Shown here: piece by piece, positions 1-9,978 of the stretch | Position numbering within the stretch: position 1 is the stretch's first letter | How the letters are laid out: every line of letters starts with the position of its first letter | From: an uncultured Flavobacteriaceae bacterium | GTDB lineage: Bacteria; Bacteroidota; Bacteroidia; Flavobacteriales; Flavobacteriaceae | Direction of reading: 5' to 3' | NCBI GenBank assembly: GCA_905182295.1 | Contig: CAJJAZ010000006.1 | Coordinates: 124,001 to 188,000, forward strand | Length of the DNA stretch: 64,000 bases | Made by a program: the position numbers and the translations under genes | Notes under the pieces: model-generated | Database searches by the model: none | Told to the model about the DNA's origin: nothing | Seen by the model: only the letters and a program-made list of their open reading frames with translations

Positions 1-36
1 AATAAGTGGCATGGCCACTTTAGGTAACTTGTCCAT
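1..36 (-). CDS. 5' end of a CDS truncated by the window edge (MDKLPKVAMPLI...)
   Basis: ATG on minus strand at 36 with open frame to the window edge, same strand as fabG just upstream; too short to identify. Confidence 0.3.
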   Translation of the reverse strand, partial: MDKLPKVAMPLI

Positions 37-75
37 AATTTATATTTTTAATAAAGGTACAATAAAAATGTACGT

Positions 76-822
76 TTAGGTTAGCATTCCTCCATCTACA
101 TTTAAAACCTGACCAGTGACATAAGCAGATAAGTCAGAAGCCAGAAACACACAAGCATTGGCCACGTCTTCTGGGCTTCCTCCACGTTTTAGTGGAATGC
201 CATCTCTCCATGATTGTACTGTTTTTTCATCTAACTTATCCGTCATTTCCGTTTCAATAAAACCTGGAGCAATAGCGTTACAACGAATGTTTCTAGAACC
301 CAATTCAAGTGCGATGGATTTTGTAAATCCAATCATACCTGCTTTAGATGCAGCGTAATTAGATTGACCTGCGTTTCCTTTTACACCAACCACACTACTC
401 ATATTAATAATACTACCAGAGCGTTGCTTTAAAAACGTTCGCTGGGCAGCTTTGGTCATATTAAACACAGATTTTAAGTTAATTTCTATGACTGCATCAA
501 AATCCTCTTCAGACATGCGCATGAGTAAATTATCTTTAGTTACACCTGCATTATTGATCAGAATGTCTATGGTACCAAAGTCTTCTATTACTGCTGCTAC
601 TAAGGCTTCTGCTTCCTCAAATTTAGAAGCGTCGCTTTTGTATGCCTTTGCTTGAACGCCTAATTGGGTTAATTCTTCTTGTAATGCAATTGCAGGTGCT
701 TCACTAGAAGCATATGTAAAAGCTACATTGGCTCCATGAGAAGCAAATATTTTAGCAATTCCCATCCCAATACCTCTACTCGCACCGGTGATTATAGCCG
801 TTTTGTTTTCTAATAGTTTCAT
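76..822 (-). CDS. fabG: 3-oxoacyl-[acyl-carrier-protein] reductase (SDR family)
   Basis: TGASRGIG cofactor motif, NNAG, YAASKAG catalytic motif, VDGGM C-terminus. Confidence 0.95.
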   Translation of the reverse strand: MKLLENKTAIITGASRGIGMGIAKIFASHGANVAFTYASSEAPAIALQEELTQLGVQAKAYKSDASKFEEAEALVAAVIEDFGTIDILINNAGVTKDNLLMRMSEEDFDAVIEINLKSVFNMTKAAQRTFLKQRSGSIINMSSVVGVKGNAGQSNYAASKAGMIGFTKSIALELGSRNIRCNAIAPGFIETEMTDKLDEKTVQSWRDGIPLKRGGSPEDVANACVFLASDLSAYVTGQVLNVDGGMLT

Positions 823-872
823 GTTATTGTATTAAATATATTGTGGTAAATATAATAGAAGTAGTGAGCTTA

Positions 873-904
873 GCCCAAAAAAAATCCCGCAAAAAGCGGG
901 ATTT
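873..904 (-). terminator. Rho-independent terminator downstream of sucD
   Basis: Hairpin AAATCCCGC-AAAAA-GCGGGATTT followed on the minus strand by a T-run (TTTTTTTT). Confidence 0.8.
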
Positions 905-922
905 AATATATAAGAATACATA

Positions 923-1795
923 TTATCCCAAAACTTCTTTTACTTTCTTTCCAATTTCTGCAGGAGAATCTACTACGTGAATACCACAAGCGCTCATAAT
1001 GGCTTTTTTAGCTTGAGCGGTGTCATCTGATCCACCAACAATAGCACCAGCATGTCCCATTGTTCTACCGGCAGGAGCAGTTTCTCCCGCTATAAAACCA
1101 ATGATTGGTTTTTTGCTGCCACTCTCCTTGTACCATTTAGCAGCGTCTGCTTCTAATTGACCGCCAATTTCTCCAATCATAACCACTGCTTGGGTCTCTG
1201 GATCATTGATAAGTAATTCAACCGCTTCTTTAGTAGTGGTTCCAATGATTGGATCTCCACCAATGCCAATAGCAGTTGTAATACCCAATCCTTGTCTTAC
1301 AACCTGATCAGCCGCTTCGTAAGTTAAGGTTCCTGATTTAGAAACAATACCTACAGTACCTTTCTTAAAAACAAAACCTGGCATAATACCCACTTTAGCT
1401 TCTCCTGGTGTAATGACTCCTGGACAGTTAGGACCAATTAACCTGGTAGGCATATTTTTAATGTAATCATTTACTTTCACCATATCTGCCACAGGAATAC
1501 CTTCAGTAATGGTAATAATTACTTTTATTCCTGCATCTGCCGCTTCCATAATGGCATCGGCCGCAAAGGCTGGTGGTACAAATAAAATAGAAGTGTCTGC
1601 GCCAACTTGAGCAACAGCATCTGAAACTGTGTTGAAAACTGGTTTCCCTAGGTGGGTTTGACCTCCTTTACCTGGAGTAACTCCTCCTACAACCTGCGTT
1701 CCGTATTCGATCATTTGTTCCGCGTGGAAAGTACCCTCTGCTCCAGTGAAACCTTGAACTATAATCTTTGAATCTTTATTGACTAAAACACCCAT
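923..1795 (-). CDS. sucD: Succinyl-CoA ligase (ADP-forming) subunit alpha
   Basis: [29 protein letters not shown] phospho-histidine region. Confidence 0.95.
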   Translation of the reverse strand: MGVLVNKDSKIIVQGFTGAEGTFHAEQMIEYGTQVVGGVTPGKGGQTHLGKPVFNTVSDAVAQVGADTSILFVPPAFAADAIMEAADAGIKVIITITEGIPVADMVKVNDYIKNMPTRLIGPNCPGVITPGEAKVGIMPGFVFKKGTVGIVSKSGTLTYEAADQVVRQGLGITTAIGIGGDPIIGTTTKEAVELLINDPETQAVVMIGEIGGQLEADAAKWYKESGSKKPIIGFIAGETAPAGRTMGHAGAIVGGSDDTAQAKKAIMSACGIHVVDSPAEIGKKVKEVLG

Positions 1796-1851
1796 ATCTC
1801 TATTTTAAAATTTTAAGCAAAAATAGCCTTTTGTAAGGGAAAATTAAAAAT

Positions 1852-2793
1852 TTAAAGGGCTTTATTCTGTTTGTTTTGCAACAATTTTGGCAACTGCTTT
1901 AGTTGGGCCAATTGTTTTAATTGTTCTCTAGACTCCTGCACTGGTGTACCAAAATAAGACTTTCCACCTGGTATTGACTTAGTCACTCCAGTTTGGCCCA
2001 TTACGACTGCTTTTTCACCAATAGTGATTCCACTAGTGGTACCTACCTGACCCCAAAGGGTTACACGATCTTCTATAATGACACAACCAGCAACCCCTGT
2101 TTGAGAGGCAATGAGACAGTGTTTGCCAATCACTGAATCATGCCCAATATGCACTTGATTGTCTAATTTTGTGCCTACGCCAATAGTTGTTATTCCACTA
2201 ACCCCTTTATCTATGGTACAAAGGGCCCCAATTTCTACATGATTTTCAATTTTGACCGTTCCGGTCGATATCAATTTATCATGACCCTCTGCCCTATTTT
2301 TATAGTAAAATGCGTCTGCACCAATAACCGTACCTGCATGAATGGTCACATGATCTCCAATAGTACAATGGTCATAAATTACCACATTAGGGTGTATGAC
2401 ACAATGCTTCCCAATAGTCACATGATTACCAATAAAGGCCTGAGGCTGAATAAGGGTATGTTCCCCTATTTTAGCAGTTGCAGCAATATTTACTTGAGCA
2501 GGTACAAAAGGCTTGAAGTGCATGCTTAGCATATTGAAATCACGGAAAGGATCTTCAGAGATGAGTAGTGCCTTTCCTTTAGGACAAGGCACTACCTTAT
2601 TGATCAATATTATGGTTGCAGCAGTGTTTAATGCTTTTTCATAATACTTGGGATGGTCTACAAATACAATATCTCCAGGGGTTACTACATGAATTTCGTT
2701 CATCCCTGTAACTTCGAACATTGGATCTCCAACAAAAGGGATACCGATGATTTTAGCAATATCTTGGAGTGTTTGAGGCGTTGAAAATTTCAT
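1852..2793 (-). CDS. LpxD-like UDP-3-O-acylglucosamine N-acyltransferase (second paralog)
   Basis: LpxD-type N-terminal domain followed by left-handed beta-helix hexapeptide repeats; resembles but is distinct from the LpxD at 5563-6576. Confidence 0.85.
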   Translation of the reverse strand: MKFSTPQTLQDIAKIIGIPFVGDPMFEVTGMNEIHVVTPGDIVFVDHPKYYEKALNTAATIILINKVVPCPKGKALLISEDPFRDFNMLSMHFKPFVPAQVNIAATAKIGEHTLIQPQAFIGNHVTIGKHCVIHPNVVIYDHCTIGDHVTIHAGTVIGADAFYYKNRAEGHDKLISTGTVKIENHVEIGALCTIDKGVSGITTIGVGTKLDNQVHIGHDSVIGKHCLIASQTGVAGCVIIEDRVTLWGQVGTTSGITIGEKAVVMGQTGVTKSIPGGKSYFGTPVQESREQLKQLAQLKQLPKLLQNKQNKAL

Positions 2794-2797
2794 TAGA

Positions 2798-3364
2798 CTA
2801 CTCTTTCACTCTTTCCATATAGGCACCTTTCTCGGTATCTATCTTAATCTTATCACCTTCGTTAATAAAAAGAGGGACATTGACTTGTGCTCCAGTTTCT
2901 ACCGTAGCTGGCTTAGTCGCATTTGTAGCCGTATTTCCTTTTACTCCTGGTTCCGTGTAAGTCACTTCTAATACAATACTAGCAGGCATATCCACAGATA
3001 ATGGCGCACTGTCCTCTGTATTGAATAAAATAGTGACAACAGTACCTTCTTTTAATAGCCCTGGAGCGTCTAAAGAAGATTCAGGAAGGGTAATTTGATT
3101 GTAATCTTCTGTGTTCATAAAGTGATAAGTATCTCCTTCAGGATATAGATATTGATAAGATCTTGTCTCTACCCTAACTTCTTCAATTTTATGACCTGCA
3201 GAAAAGGTATTGTCTAATACTTTACCATTACTGACACTTTTAAGTTTAGTTCTAACAAATGCTGGACCTTTACCAGGCTTAACATGAAGAAATTCGATGA
3301 TTTTATAAATGTCGTTATTGTATTTAATACACAAGCCTTTTCTAATATCTGATGTAGATGCCAT
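2798..3364 (-). CDS. efp: Elongation factor P
   Basis: Full-length EF-P: N-terminal HVKPGKGPAFVRTKLK loop, C-terminal GDKIKIDTEKGAYMERVKE. Confidence 0.96.
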   Translation of the reverse strand: MASTSDIRKGLCIKYNNDIYKIIEFLHVKPGKGPAFVRTKLKSVSNGKVLDNTFSAGHKIEEVRVETRSYQYLYPEGDTYHFMNTEDYNQITLPESSLDAPGLLKEGTVVTILFNTEDSAPLSVDMPASIVLEVTYTEPGVKGNTATNATKPATVETGAQVNVPLFINEGDKIKIDTEKGAYMERVKE

Positions 3365-3376
3365 AATTTTATTGTC

Positions 3377-4162
3377 TTAATTATTACTAAAATATCCTTT
3401 CATAATACCTCTTTGAGAATCTCTGATAAACTGGAGAATTTCATCACGTTCATTAGTAGCTTCCATTTCTGCTTCTAAAATTTGAACCGCTTGGGTATTG
3501 TTATAATTTCTTTGGTACAGTATTCTATAAATATTCTGAATCTCTCTTATTTTATCAGTATCAAACCCCCTTCTTCTTAGACCTACAGAATTTATTCCCA
3601 CATAAGAAAGTGGCTCTCTAGCCGCTTTAACAAATGGCGGAACGTCTTTTCTTACCAAAGAGCCCCCTGTTACAAACGCATGCTGCCCAATAGATACAAA
3701 CTGGTGTACTGCCACTAGACCTGCTAAAACAACATTTTCACCAATAGTTACATGTCCAGCTAAAGTAGAGTTATTTGAAAAAATAACATTATTTCCGACA
3801 AAACAATCATGGGCAATATGGCAGTATGCCATAATGAGACAATTCGAGCCAATAACGGTTTTCATTCTATCCGTAGTTCCCTTGTTAATGGTAACACATT
3901 CTCTTATGGTAGTGAAATCTCCTATTTCTACGGTCGTTTCCTCTCCATTGTATTTTAAATCTTGAGGGGGCGCAGAAATAACCGCTCCTGGGAAAATATT
4001 ACAATTTTTTCCAATTCGAGCACCTTCCATAATAGTGACGTTAGATCCTATCCAAGTACCTTCTCCAATAATAACATTGTTATGTATGGTCGTGAAAGGA
4101 TCTACAACTACATTTTTGGCGATTTTCGCACTTGGGTGTATGTATGCTAAAGGTTGATTCAT
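3377..4162 (-). CDS. lpxA: Acyl-ACP--UDP-N-acetylglucosamine O-acyltransferase
   Basis: Hexapeptide repeats, AYCHIAHDCFVGN and AGLVAVHQFVSIG motifs, operon context. Confidence 0.95.
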   Translation of the reverse strand: MNQPLAYIHPSAKIAKNVVVDPFTTIHNNVIIGEGTWIGSNVTIMEGARIGKNCNIFPGAVISAPPQDLKYNGEETTVEIGDFTTIRECVTINKGTTDRMKTVIGSNCLIMAYCHIAHDCFVGNNVIFSNNSTLAGHVTIGENVVLAGLVAVHQFVSIGQHAFVTGGSLVRKDVPPFVKAAREPLSYVGINSVGLRRRGFDTDKIREIQNIYRILYQRNYNNTQAVQILEAEMEATNERDEILQFIRDSQRGIMKGYFSNN

Positions 4163-5563
4163 TTATTTCTTTTTAACGATTTGAGCCATTAATTCTGCTT
4201 CACAAACCAATTTATTATTTGCATAAGCATAGGCTTGCATATGGCATATCCCCCTTCTTATAGGAGAAATAAGGCTACAGTGGAAAATTAATGTATCTCC
4301 CGGAATTACTTTTTGTTTGAATTTCACATTATCCATTTTCATAAATAAAGTGAGGTAATTTTCTGGATCTGGTACCGTACTCAACACGAGAACACCTCCA
4401 GTTTGTGCCATTGCTTCAACCTGTAAAACACCTGGCATTACTGGTGCTCCAGGGAAATGTCCCACAAAGAAATCTTCATTCATTGTGACATTTTTCATTC
4501 CAACTACGTGGGTGCCTGAAAGCTCAATAATACGATCAATAAGTAAGAATGGTGGTCTATGCGGCAACATATCCATGATCTGATGAATGTCCATTAATGG
4601 AGCAGCATTCAAATCGCATTTAGGAATTTGATTTCTTTTTTCAGTTTTAATCATCGCGCAGAGTTTCTTAGCAAATTGGGTGTTGACAAAATGCCCTGGT
4701 TTTGTTGCTATGACCTTACCTCTAATGCGTGTTCCAGCTAAAGCCAAGTCGCCAATAACGTCGAGCAACTTGTGTCTTGCTGCTTCGTTAGGTTGATTTA
4801 AAGTAAGGTTGTCTAAAATTCCATTAGGCTTTACGGATAATTTAGACTTGTTAAACGCTTTTTCAAGCTTGCTCATTGTTTCTGGAGAGATTTCCTTGTC
4901 TACGTAAACAATGGCATTATTTAAATCTCCCCCTTTGATTAAACCGTGGTCTAATAAGGTTTCTAATTCATGAAGAAAACTAAATGTTCTCGCCTCTGAA
5001 ATCTCGGTTTTAAATTCCGAAATATGATTTAATGTAGCATTCTGAGTACCCAAAACTTTAGTGCCAAAATCCACCATGGTGGTCACTTGATAGTGATCAG
5101 CAGGGATTAAGGTAATTTCAGATCCTGAGTTTTCATCTGTGAAAGTAATCACTTCTGTCACCACAAATTCTTCTCTAAGTGCCTCTAAAGTTTTTATGCC
5201 TGCTTCTTCTAAAGCAGCAATGAAAAACTTCGAAGAACCATCCATGATTGGAGGTTCCGCAGCATTTAATTCTATGAGTACATTATCTATTTCCAAACCT
5301 ACTAATGCAGCGAGAACGTGCTCTGAGGTCTGAATACTTACACCGGCTTTTTCTAAATTTGTACCCCTTTGGGTATTGACTACATATTGTGCTTCTGCTT
5401 GAATCGTTGGCGTTTCCTTTAGATCTACTCTTTTAAATCTATACCCTGTGTTTTCCAAGGCTGGTTTAAAAGTCATGGTCACTTCTGCTCCTGTGTGGAG
5501 CCCTACCCCAGTAAGACTTACTTCTTTAGCAATGGTAGTTTGTGCAATTGTTTTTTCTAACAT
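4163..5563 (-). CDS. lpxC/fabZ: Bifunctional UDP-3-O-acyl-GlcNAc deacetylase / 3-hydroxyacyl-ACP dehydratase (LpxC-FabZ fusion)
   Basis: N-terminal LpxC (GVGLHTG, SEHVLAAL, HKLLDVIGDLAL) fused to C-terminal FabZ (LPHRPPFLLIDRI, GHFPGAPVMPGVLQVEAMAQ). Confidence 0.96.
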   Translation of the reverse strand: MLEKTIAQTTIAKEVSLTGVGLHTGAEVTMTFKPALENTGYRFKRVDLKETPTIQAEAQYVVNTQRGTNLEKAGVSIQTSEHVLAALVGLEIDNVLIELNAAEPPIMDGSSKFFIAALEEAGIKTLEALREEFVVTEVITFTDENSGSEITLIPADHYQVTTMVDFGTKVLGTQNATLNHISEFKTEISEARTFSFLHELETLLDHGLIKGGDLNNAIVYVDKEISPETMSKLEKAFNKSKLSVKPNGILDNLTLNQPNEAARHKLLDVIGDLALAGTRIRGKVIATKPGHFVNTQFAKKLCAMIKTEKRNQIPKCDLNAAPLMDIHQIMDMLPHRPPFLLIDRIIELSGTHVVGMKNVTMNEDFFVGHFPGAPVMPGVLQVEAMAQTGGVLVLSTVPDPENYLTLFMKMDNVKFKQKVIPGDTLIFHCSLISPIRRGICHMQAYAYANNKLVCEAELMAQIVKKK

Positions 5564-6576
5564 TACAAATAATCTTTTGTATCTAGTTTATGAATGGTTT
5601 TCGGCAAATTTTTAAAATGAACATAAGATTTATTAAAATCTTGGTATCCAAATGCAGGTGATCCTTGCAAGATTTCCTTGGATTTTACATTTCTTCCAAC
5701 GCCTGATTGCGCCTGAACTTTCACATAATCACCAATGGTAATGTGGCCTACAATACCCACTTGACCACCTATCATGCAGTGCTTTCCAATTTTAGTAGAG
5801 CCTGCAATTCCCGTCTGGGCGGCAATAACTGTATGTGCGCCCACTTCTACATTGTGTGCGATCTGAATCTGATTGTCTAATTTAACGCCTTCTCTAATCA
5901 CGGTTACACCAATAGTAGCCCTGTCTATCGTTGTACCTGCGCCAACATCTACATGGTCCTCAATAATAACATGACCAATTTGTGGAATCTTGGTGTAACT
6001 ACCATCTTCTTGTGGCGCAAAACCAAAACCATCTGAACCAATAACTGCATTAGAATGAATGACACAGTAATTGCCAATCACAGTGTCTGCACATATTCTC
6101 GCTCCAGGGAAAATAGTCACCTCATTACCTATAGTTACATTTTCCGCAATATAAACATTGGGATGAATCGTCACATTATTCCCTATTTTAGTATGGGCAC
6201 CAATATAAGAAAATGCACCAAGGTAAAGGCTCTTACCATATGTGGCTTCTTTGTTAATATGACTTGGAGACTCAATCCCCGATTTGGTTTTCTTTATGCT
6301 GTCGTAATAAGACAGTAATTTAGAAAAAGCAACATAAGCATCTGGAACTTTGATCAATGTGGTGCTCAACTCTTTTTCTGGAACAAAGGTGTCATTCACA
6401 ATAGTGATAGACGCATTTGTTTTGTATATGTAAGGCGTGTATTTCTGGTTAGATAAAAAGGTTAAGCTTCCTTTTTCTCCTTCCTCAATTTTAGAGACCG
6501 ATTGAACCTCCACGTCTGGATTGCCTTCTACTTCACCATCTAGGATCGTAGCAATTTGGCGCGCTGTAAATTTCAT
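5563..6576 (-). CDS. lpxD: UDP-3-O-(3-hydroxyacyl)glucosamine N-acyltransferase
   Basis: Full-length LpxD: N-terminal domain plus hexapeptide repeats, [36 protein letters not shown]. Confidence 0.94.
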   Translation of the reverse strand: MKFTARQIATILDGEVEGNPDVEVQSVSKIEEGEKGSLTFLSNQKYTPYIYKTNASITIVNDTFVPEKELSTTLIKVPDAYVAFSKLLSYYDSIKKTKSGIESPSHINKEATYGKSLYLGAFSYIGAHTKIGNNVTIHPNVYIAENVTIGNEVTIFPGARICADTVIGNYCVIHSNAVIGSDGFGFAPQEDGSYTKIPQIGHVIIEDHVDVGAGTTIDRATIGVTVIREGVKLDNQIQIAHNVEVGAHTVIAAQTGIAGSTKIGKHCMIGGQVGIVGHITIGDYVKVQAQSGVGRNVKSKEILQGSPAFGYQDFNKSYVHFKNLPKTIHKLDTKDYL

Positions 6577-6599
6577 AGTGCAAAAGTAAGAAATAATAC

Positions 6600-7823
6600 T
6601 TAAAAGCCTTTTTTAGGATAGCATATATAATACTTCTCTACGTTATGGGTCAAGGCTTCGAAAAAAGAAGGTGCCAATTGTGTGGCTATATTGACTTTTT
6701 TGCCTGATTTTTTTATCATATAGATAGGCGTATTTAAGGGATTATAAGCCAGATTAGAAAAAGTTCCAGAGAATACAAAATACGGCCATGTCTCTTTACT
6801 GTAACCTCCTGCCTCTAGTAACTTTGTTTTTGCTGCTTTTTTCGTTTCAGAGAATGGGGTTTCTTTGATTTTTATTTTTAACAAACTGCGGTTCAATATC
6901 ATGACACACAAATGCGACAAAACAACATCTTTATGATCGCTCCAAGTTTTTATGGCTGCATAAATGTCTGTGTCGTCTAGTTTAGAGAATTGCGCCATAG
7001 TTTGGTCCGACAATTGTATGTCATCACTGTGATTTAAAAAATACATTAATGCATCACTGGCTTGCAAAAGTGCTCCTTGTTTAAGTAAGGTCTTTGCCCT
7101 TTCAAAAATCTTAATCAAAATGGCTTCAGCGGCAATACCTGTTTTATGTAAGTATACTTGCCAGTACATAAAACGTCGGGCCATGAGGTATTTTTCTACA
7201 GAATAAAGTCCTTTTTCTTCAATGACAAGTGTCTGATCAACCACATTAAGCATACTGATCAATCGCTCAGAATTAATATTCCCTTCTGCTACACCAGTAT
7301 AAAAGCTATCTCTTTTAAGATAATCAAGTCTATCTACATCTAACTGACTAGAAACGAGTTGATTAAAAAATAACCTTTCACTTTCTCCTTTAAAAATAGT
7401 GATGGCTAAAGATAAAGCGCCATTAAATTGATCATTTAAAATCTGCATGAACTTTAAAGAAAGGGTTTCATGACTGATCTTTGGTATTATGCTATGCTCC
7501 ATAGCATGAGAAAAAGGACCATGGCCAATATCGTGAAGCAAAATAGCGATTTGTAAAGCCCTTGATTCAGCGGTGCTTATAGCTACCCCTTTAGATTGCA
7601 ACACACTGATAGATTGCTGCATGAGATGCACACATCCTAATGCATGATGAAACCTTGTATGGTGTGCTCCAGGATACACTAATGAAGACAAGCCTACTTG
7701 TGCGATTCTTCTAAGTCTCTGAAAATAAGGTGTTTCAATAAGTTCCAAAATTAGGGGATCATTAATCCTGATAAAACCGTAAATTGGATCGTTGAATACG
7801 TATTGTTTTAAATTGGTTTTCAA
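6600..7823 (-). CDS. HD-domain phosphohydrolase (dGTPase/SAMHD1-like)
   Basis: HALGCVHLM...[18 protein letters not shown] signature. ORF track extends to 7874, but homology-like sequence begins at about 7823 ([20 protein letters not shown]). Confidence 0.85.
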   Translation of the reverse strand: MKTNLKQYVFNDPIYGFIRINDPLILELIETPYFQRLRRIAQVGLSSLVYPGAHHTRFHHALGCVHLMQQSISVLQSKGVAISTAESRALQIAILLHDIGHGPFSHAMEHSIIPKISHETLSLKFMQILNDQFNGALSLAITIFKGESERLFFNQLVSSQLDVDRLDYLKRDSFYTGVAEGNINSERLISMLNVVDQTLVIEEKGLYSVEKYLMARRFMYWQVYLHKTGIAAEAILIKIFERAKTLLKQGALLQASDALMYFLNHSDDIQLSDQTMAQFSKLDDTDIYAAIKTWSDHKDVVLSHLCVMILNRSLLKIKIKETPFSETKKAAKTKLLEAGGYSKETWPYFVFSGTFSNLAYNPLNTPIYMIKKSGKKVNIATQLAPSFFEALTHNVEKYYICYPKKGF

Positions 7824-7857
7824 AAGCCAGATTGTTTTAAACAAATATACACACTTA

Positions 7858-9402
7858 ATGAATAAACATTGCATTTTATGGATAGATGATGAGGTGGATT
7901 TTCTAAAACCACACTTCCTTTTTTTAAATAAAAAAGGCTATGAAGTTATTGGATGTAACAATGCTAGGGAAGGCTTAGCTTACCTAGAGGAAAATGAGGT
8001 GGGTATTGTTTTATTAGATGAAAATATGCCGGGTATATCTGGTTTAGAGACCTTAGCGGTTATTGAGGACAAGGGGATTAATGTTCCAGTAATTATGGTC
8101 ACCAACAACCAAGAGGAATACACCTTAAACGAGGCACTATCTAATAAGGTTGTTGGTTTTCTGCTCAAGCCAGTACACCCTAATCAAGTGTATGTATCAG
8201 TTAAAAAAGTGTTGGAGCAAAAACAAATCGCAATCGAAAAAAAACAATTCGATTTTCTAAGCAGTCATTTAGAAATAGCTGAAGATATTTATGAAGCTAA
8301 AAGTATGGAAGCTTTTTACAAGTTGTATCAATCCCTTGTGAAATGGCAGATCGAATTTGAAAACAGCAAAAATAAATTACTCTTAGAAATGCTTGAAGGG
8401 CATTTTCAAAATGCCAATTTGAAATTTTCAGAATTCGTAGCAGACTCTTATGAATCTTGGATTCAAAATGGAGATGGCCCTATTTTTTCTCATGAACTAT
8501 TAGACAAAAAAATCATCCCTTTACTCAAAGGAAAAAAAACTTTGGTGTTGCTTCTAGACAATCTAAGAGCAGATCATTGGCAAACCATTAAACCTTCTTT
8601 AGAAGCGCAATTTAATGTAGTAAGAGATGACTTTTATACGGCTATTCTACCCACAGTGACACAATATGCTAGAAACGCTATTTTTGCTGGTTTACTTCCT
8701 ATTGAAATTAAAAACAAATACCCCAAGCAATGGAAAGAAGATATTGAGGAAGGGTTAAAAAATGAATTTGAAGCATTATTTTTTAAAGAATACTGTGAAA
8801 GGAAAGGCTTAAATATTTCTCATTCCTATGCAAAAATCAATCACAGTAAGCAAGCCTCCGACTATATTAAAGATTTTAAAAAAATAGCAAAAAATGAACT
8901 GAATTTTGCTGTTGTTGGCTTTATAGACCAGCTTTCTCATGCCAAAATAACCCACCCAATTATAAACGACATTACCCATAACAATAAAGCGTATAGAGAT
9001 ACTACATTGAATTGGTTCTCAAATACTTATTTACAAGATATTTTAAAACTTACTTTGGACCATAATATTCAATTAATTATTACGACTGATCATGGAGCTG
9101 TTCAAGTAGACCATCCAAGTGTATTAAATGGGAACAGGGACCATACAGATAATTTGAGGTATAAAAACGGTCATAGAATACACAGTAGCTCCAAATCAAG
9201 TTTTCAGATAGATGTTCCAGAAAGCATTGGTCTTCCAAAAAGTAGCTTGGCAAGCACCTATATATTTGCTAAAAACAAATCCTTCTTTGTCTATCCCAAT
9301 GACTTTAACAAATTTGCGGAGAAATATAGAAATTCCTACCAGCACGGAGGTATTTCCATGGAAGAAATGATCGTCCCATTTGTGGTTTTAGTCCCTAAAT
9401 AG
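7858..9402 (+). CDS. porX: PorX-type response regulator with C-terminal PglZ/alkaline-phosphatase-like domain
   Basis: Receiver domain (ILWIDDEVDFL, VLLDENMPG, LLKPV) plus C-terminal PglZ domain (LVLLLDNLRADHW, TTDHGAVQVDHPS, YQHGGISMEEMIVP); ATG at 7858. Confidence 0.92.
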   Translation: MNKHCILWIDDEVDFLKPHFLFLNKKGYEVIGCNNAREGLAYLEENEVGIVLLDENMPGISGLETLAVIEDKGINVPVIMVTNNQEEYTLNEALSNKVVGFLLKPVHPNQVYVSVKKVLEQKQIAIEKKQFDFLSSHLEIAEDIYEAKSMEAFYKLYQSLVKWQIEFENSKNKLLLEMLEGHFQNANLKFSEFVADSYESWIQNGDGPIFSHELLDKKIIPLLKGKKTLVLLLDNLRADHWQTIKPSLEAQFNVVRDDFYTAILPTVTQYARNAIFAGLLPIEIKNKYPKQWKEDIEEGLKNEFEALFFKEYCERKGLNISHSYAKINHSKQASDYIKDFKKIAKNELNFAVVGFIDQLSHAKITHPIINDITHNNKAYRDTTLNWFSNTYLQDILKLTLDHNIQLIITTDHGAVQVDHPSVLNGNRDHTDNLRYKNGHRIHSSSKSSFQIDVPESIGLPKSSLASTYIFAKNKSFFVYPNDFNKFAEKYRNSYQHGGISMEEMIVPFVVLVPK

Positions 9403-9491
9403 TAAATCAGTATAAAACGCTAATAGTGTGGATAATTAATAAGGCTATGGTGATCATACTAAAGAAATTATAATACTTTAAAAACTGTTCC

Positions 9492-9499
9492 TATATTTG
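9492..9499 (+). promoter_or_regulatory. Candidate Bacteroidetes -7 box (TATATTTG) upstream of tsaE
   Basis: Match to TAnnTTTG in the intergenic gap 65 bp upstream of the tsaE start; no strong -33 element seen. Confidence 0.35.
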
Positions 9500-9563
9500 A
9501 ATGTTTTAACAATATGGCTTAAAATTTTTCAAGCCCATCACAAAAGCTCAATTTTTCGATTAA

Positions 9564-9977
9564 ATGCTAGATATTATCTATAAAGAGTCAGATTTAGAAA
9601 ATCTTTCTCAGGTATTAATAAAAGAATTACCCTCCAAAATCGTTTGTTTTGATGCCCCAATGGGTGCAGGAAAAACAACACTCATAAAAGCTATTTTAAA
9701 AACTCTTGAAGCCTCTGTCAGTGCTCAAAGCCCTAGTTTTGGTATTGTCAATGAATATCCGGATGCTTTTGGAAAAACTTTAGCCTATCATTTTGATTTG
9801 TACAGGCTCAACACCATAGACGAGGCTTTGGATTTTGGCATTGAAGAATACCTTGATTTTGATGGATGGGTGTTTATTGAATGGCCTGAGTTAATTAAAA
9901 ATTTGCTCCCTGCAAATGCTGCTTTTTTAGAAATAAGTATCTTGGATCCCACAACAAGGCAACTATACATACATTAA
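9564..9977 (+). CDS. tsaE: tRNA threonylcarbamoyladenosine biosynthesis ATPase TsaE
   Basis: Walker A GAGKTTLIKAI, SPSFGIVNEY, HFDLYRL, FIEWPE. Confidence 0.94.
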   Translation: MLDIIYKESDLENLSQVLIKELPSKIVCFDAPMGAGKTTLIKAILKTLEASVSAQSPSFGIVNEYPDAFGKTLAYHFDLYRLNTIDEALDFGIEEYLDFDGWVFIEWPELIKNLLPANAAFLEISILDPTTRQLYIH

Positions 9978-9978
9978 A

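Noticed and set aside
158-655. Plus-strand ORFs (158-358, 452-655) opposite fabG
   Set aside because: Antisense to a strongly supported conserved CDS, low-complexity Ser/Met-rich translations, no recognisable family.
2239-2529. Plus-strand 96-aa ORF opposite the LpxD paralog (also 3962-4150, 6055-6318)
   Set aside because: Mirror translations of hexapeptide-repeat coding sequence; antisense open frames are a by-product of repeat codon bias.
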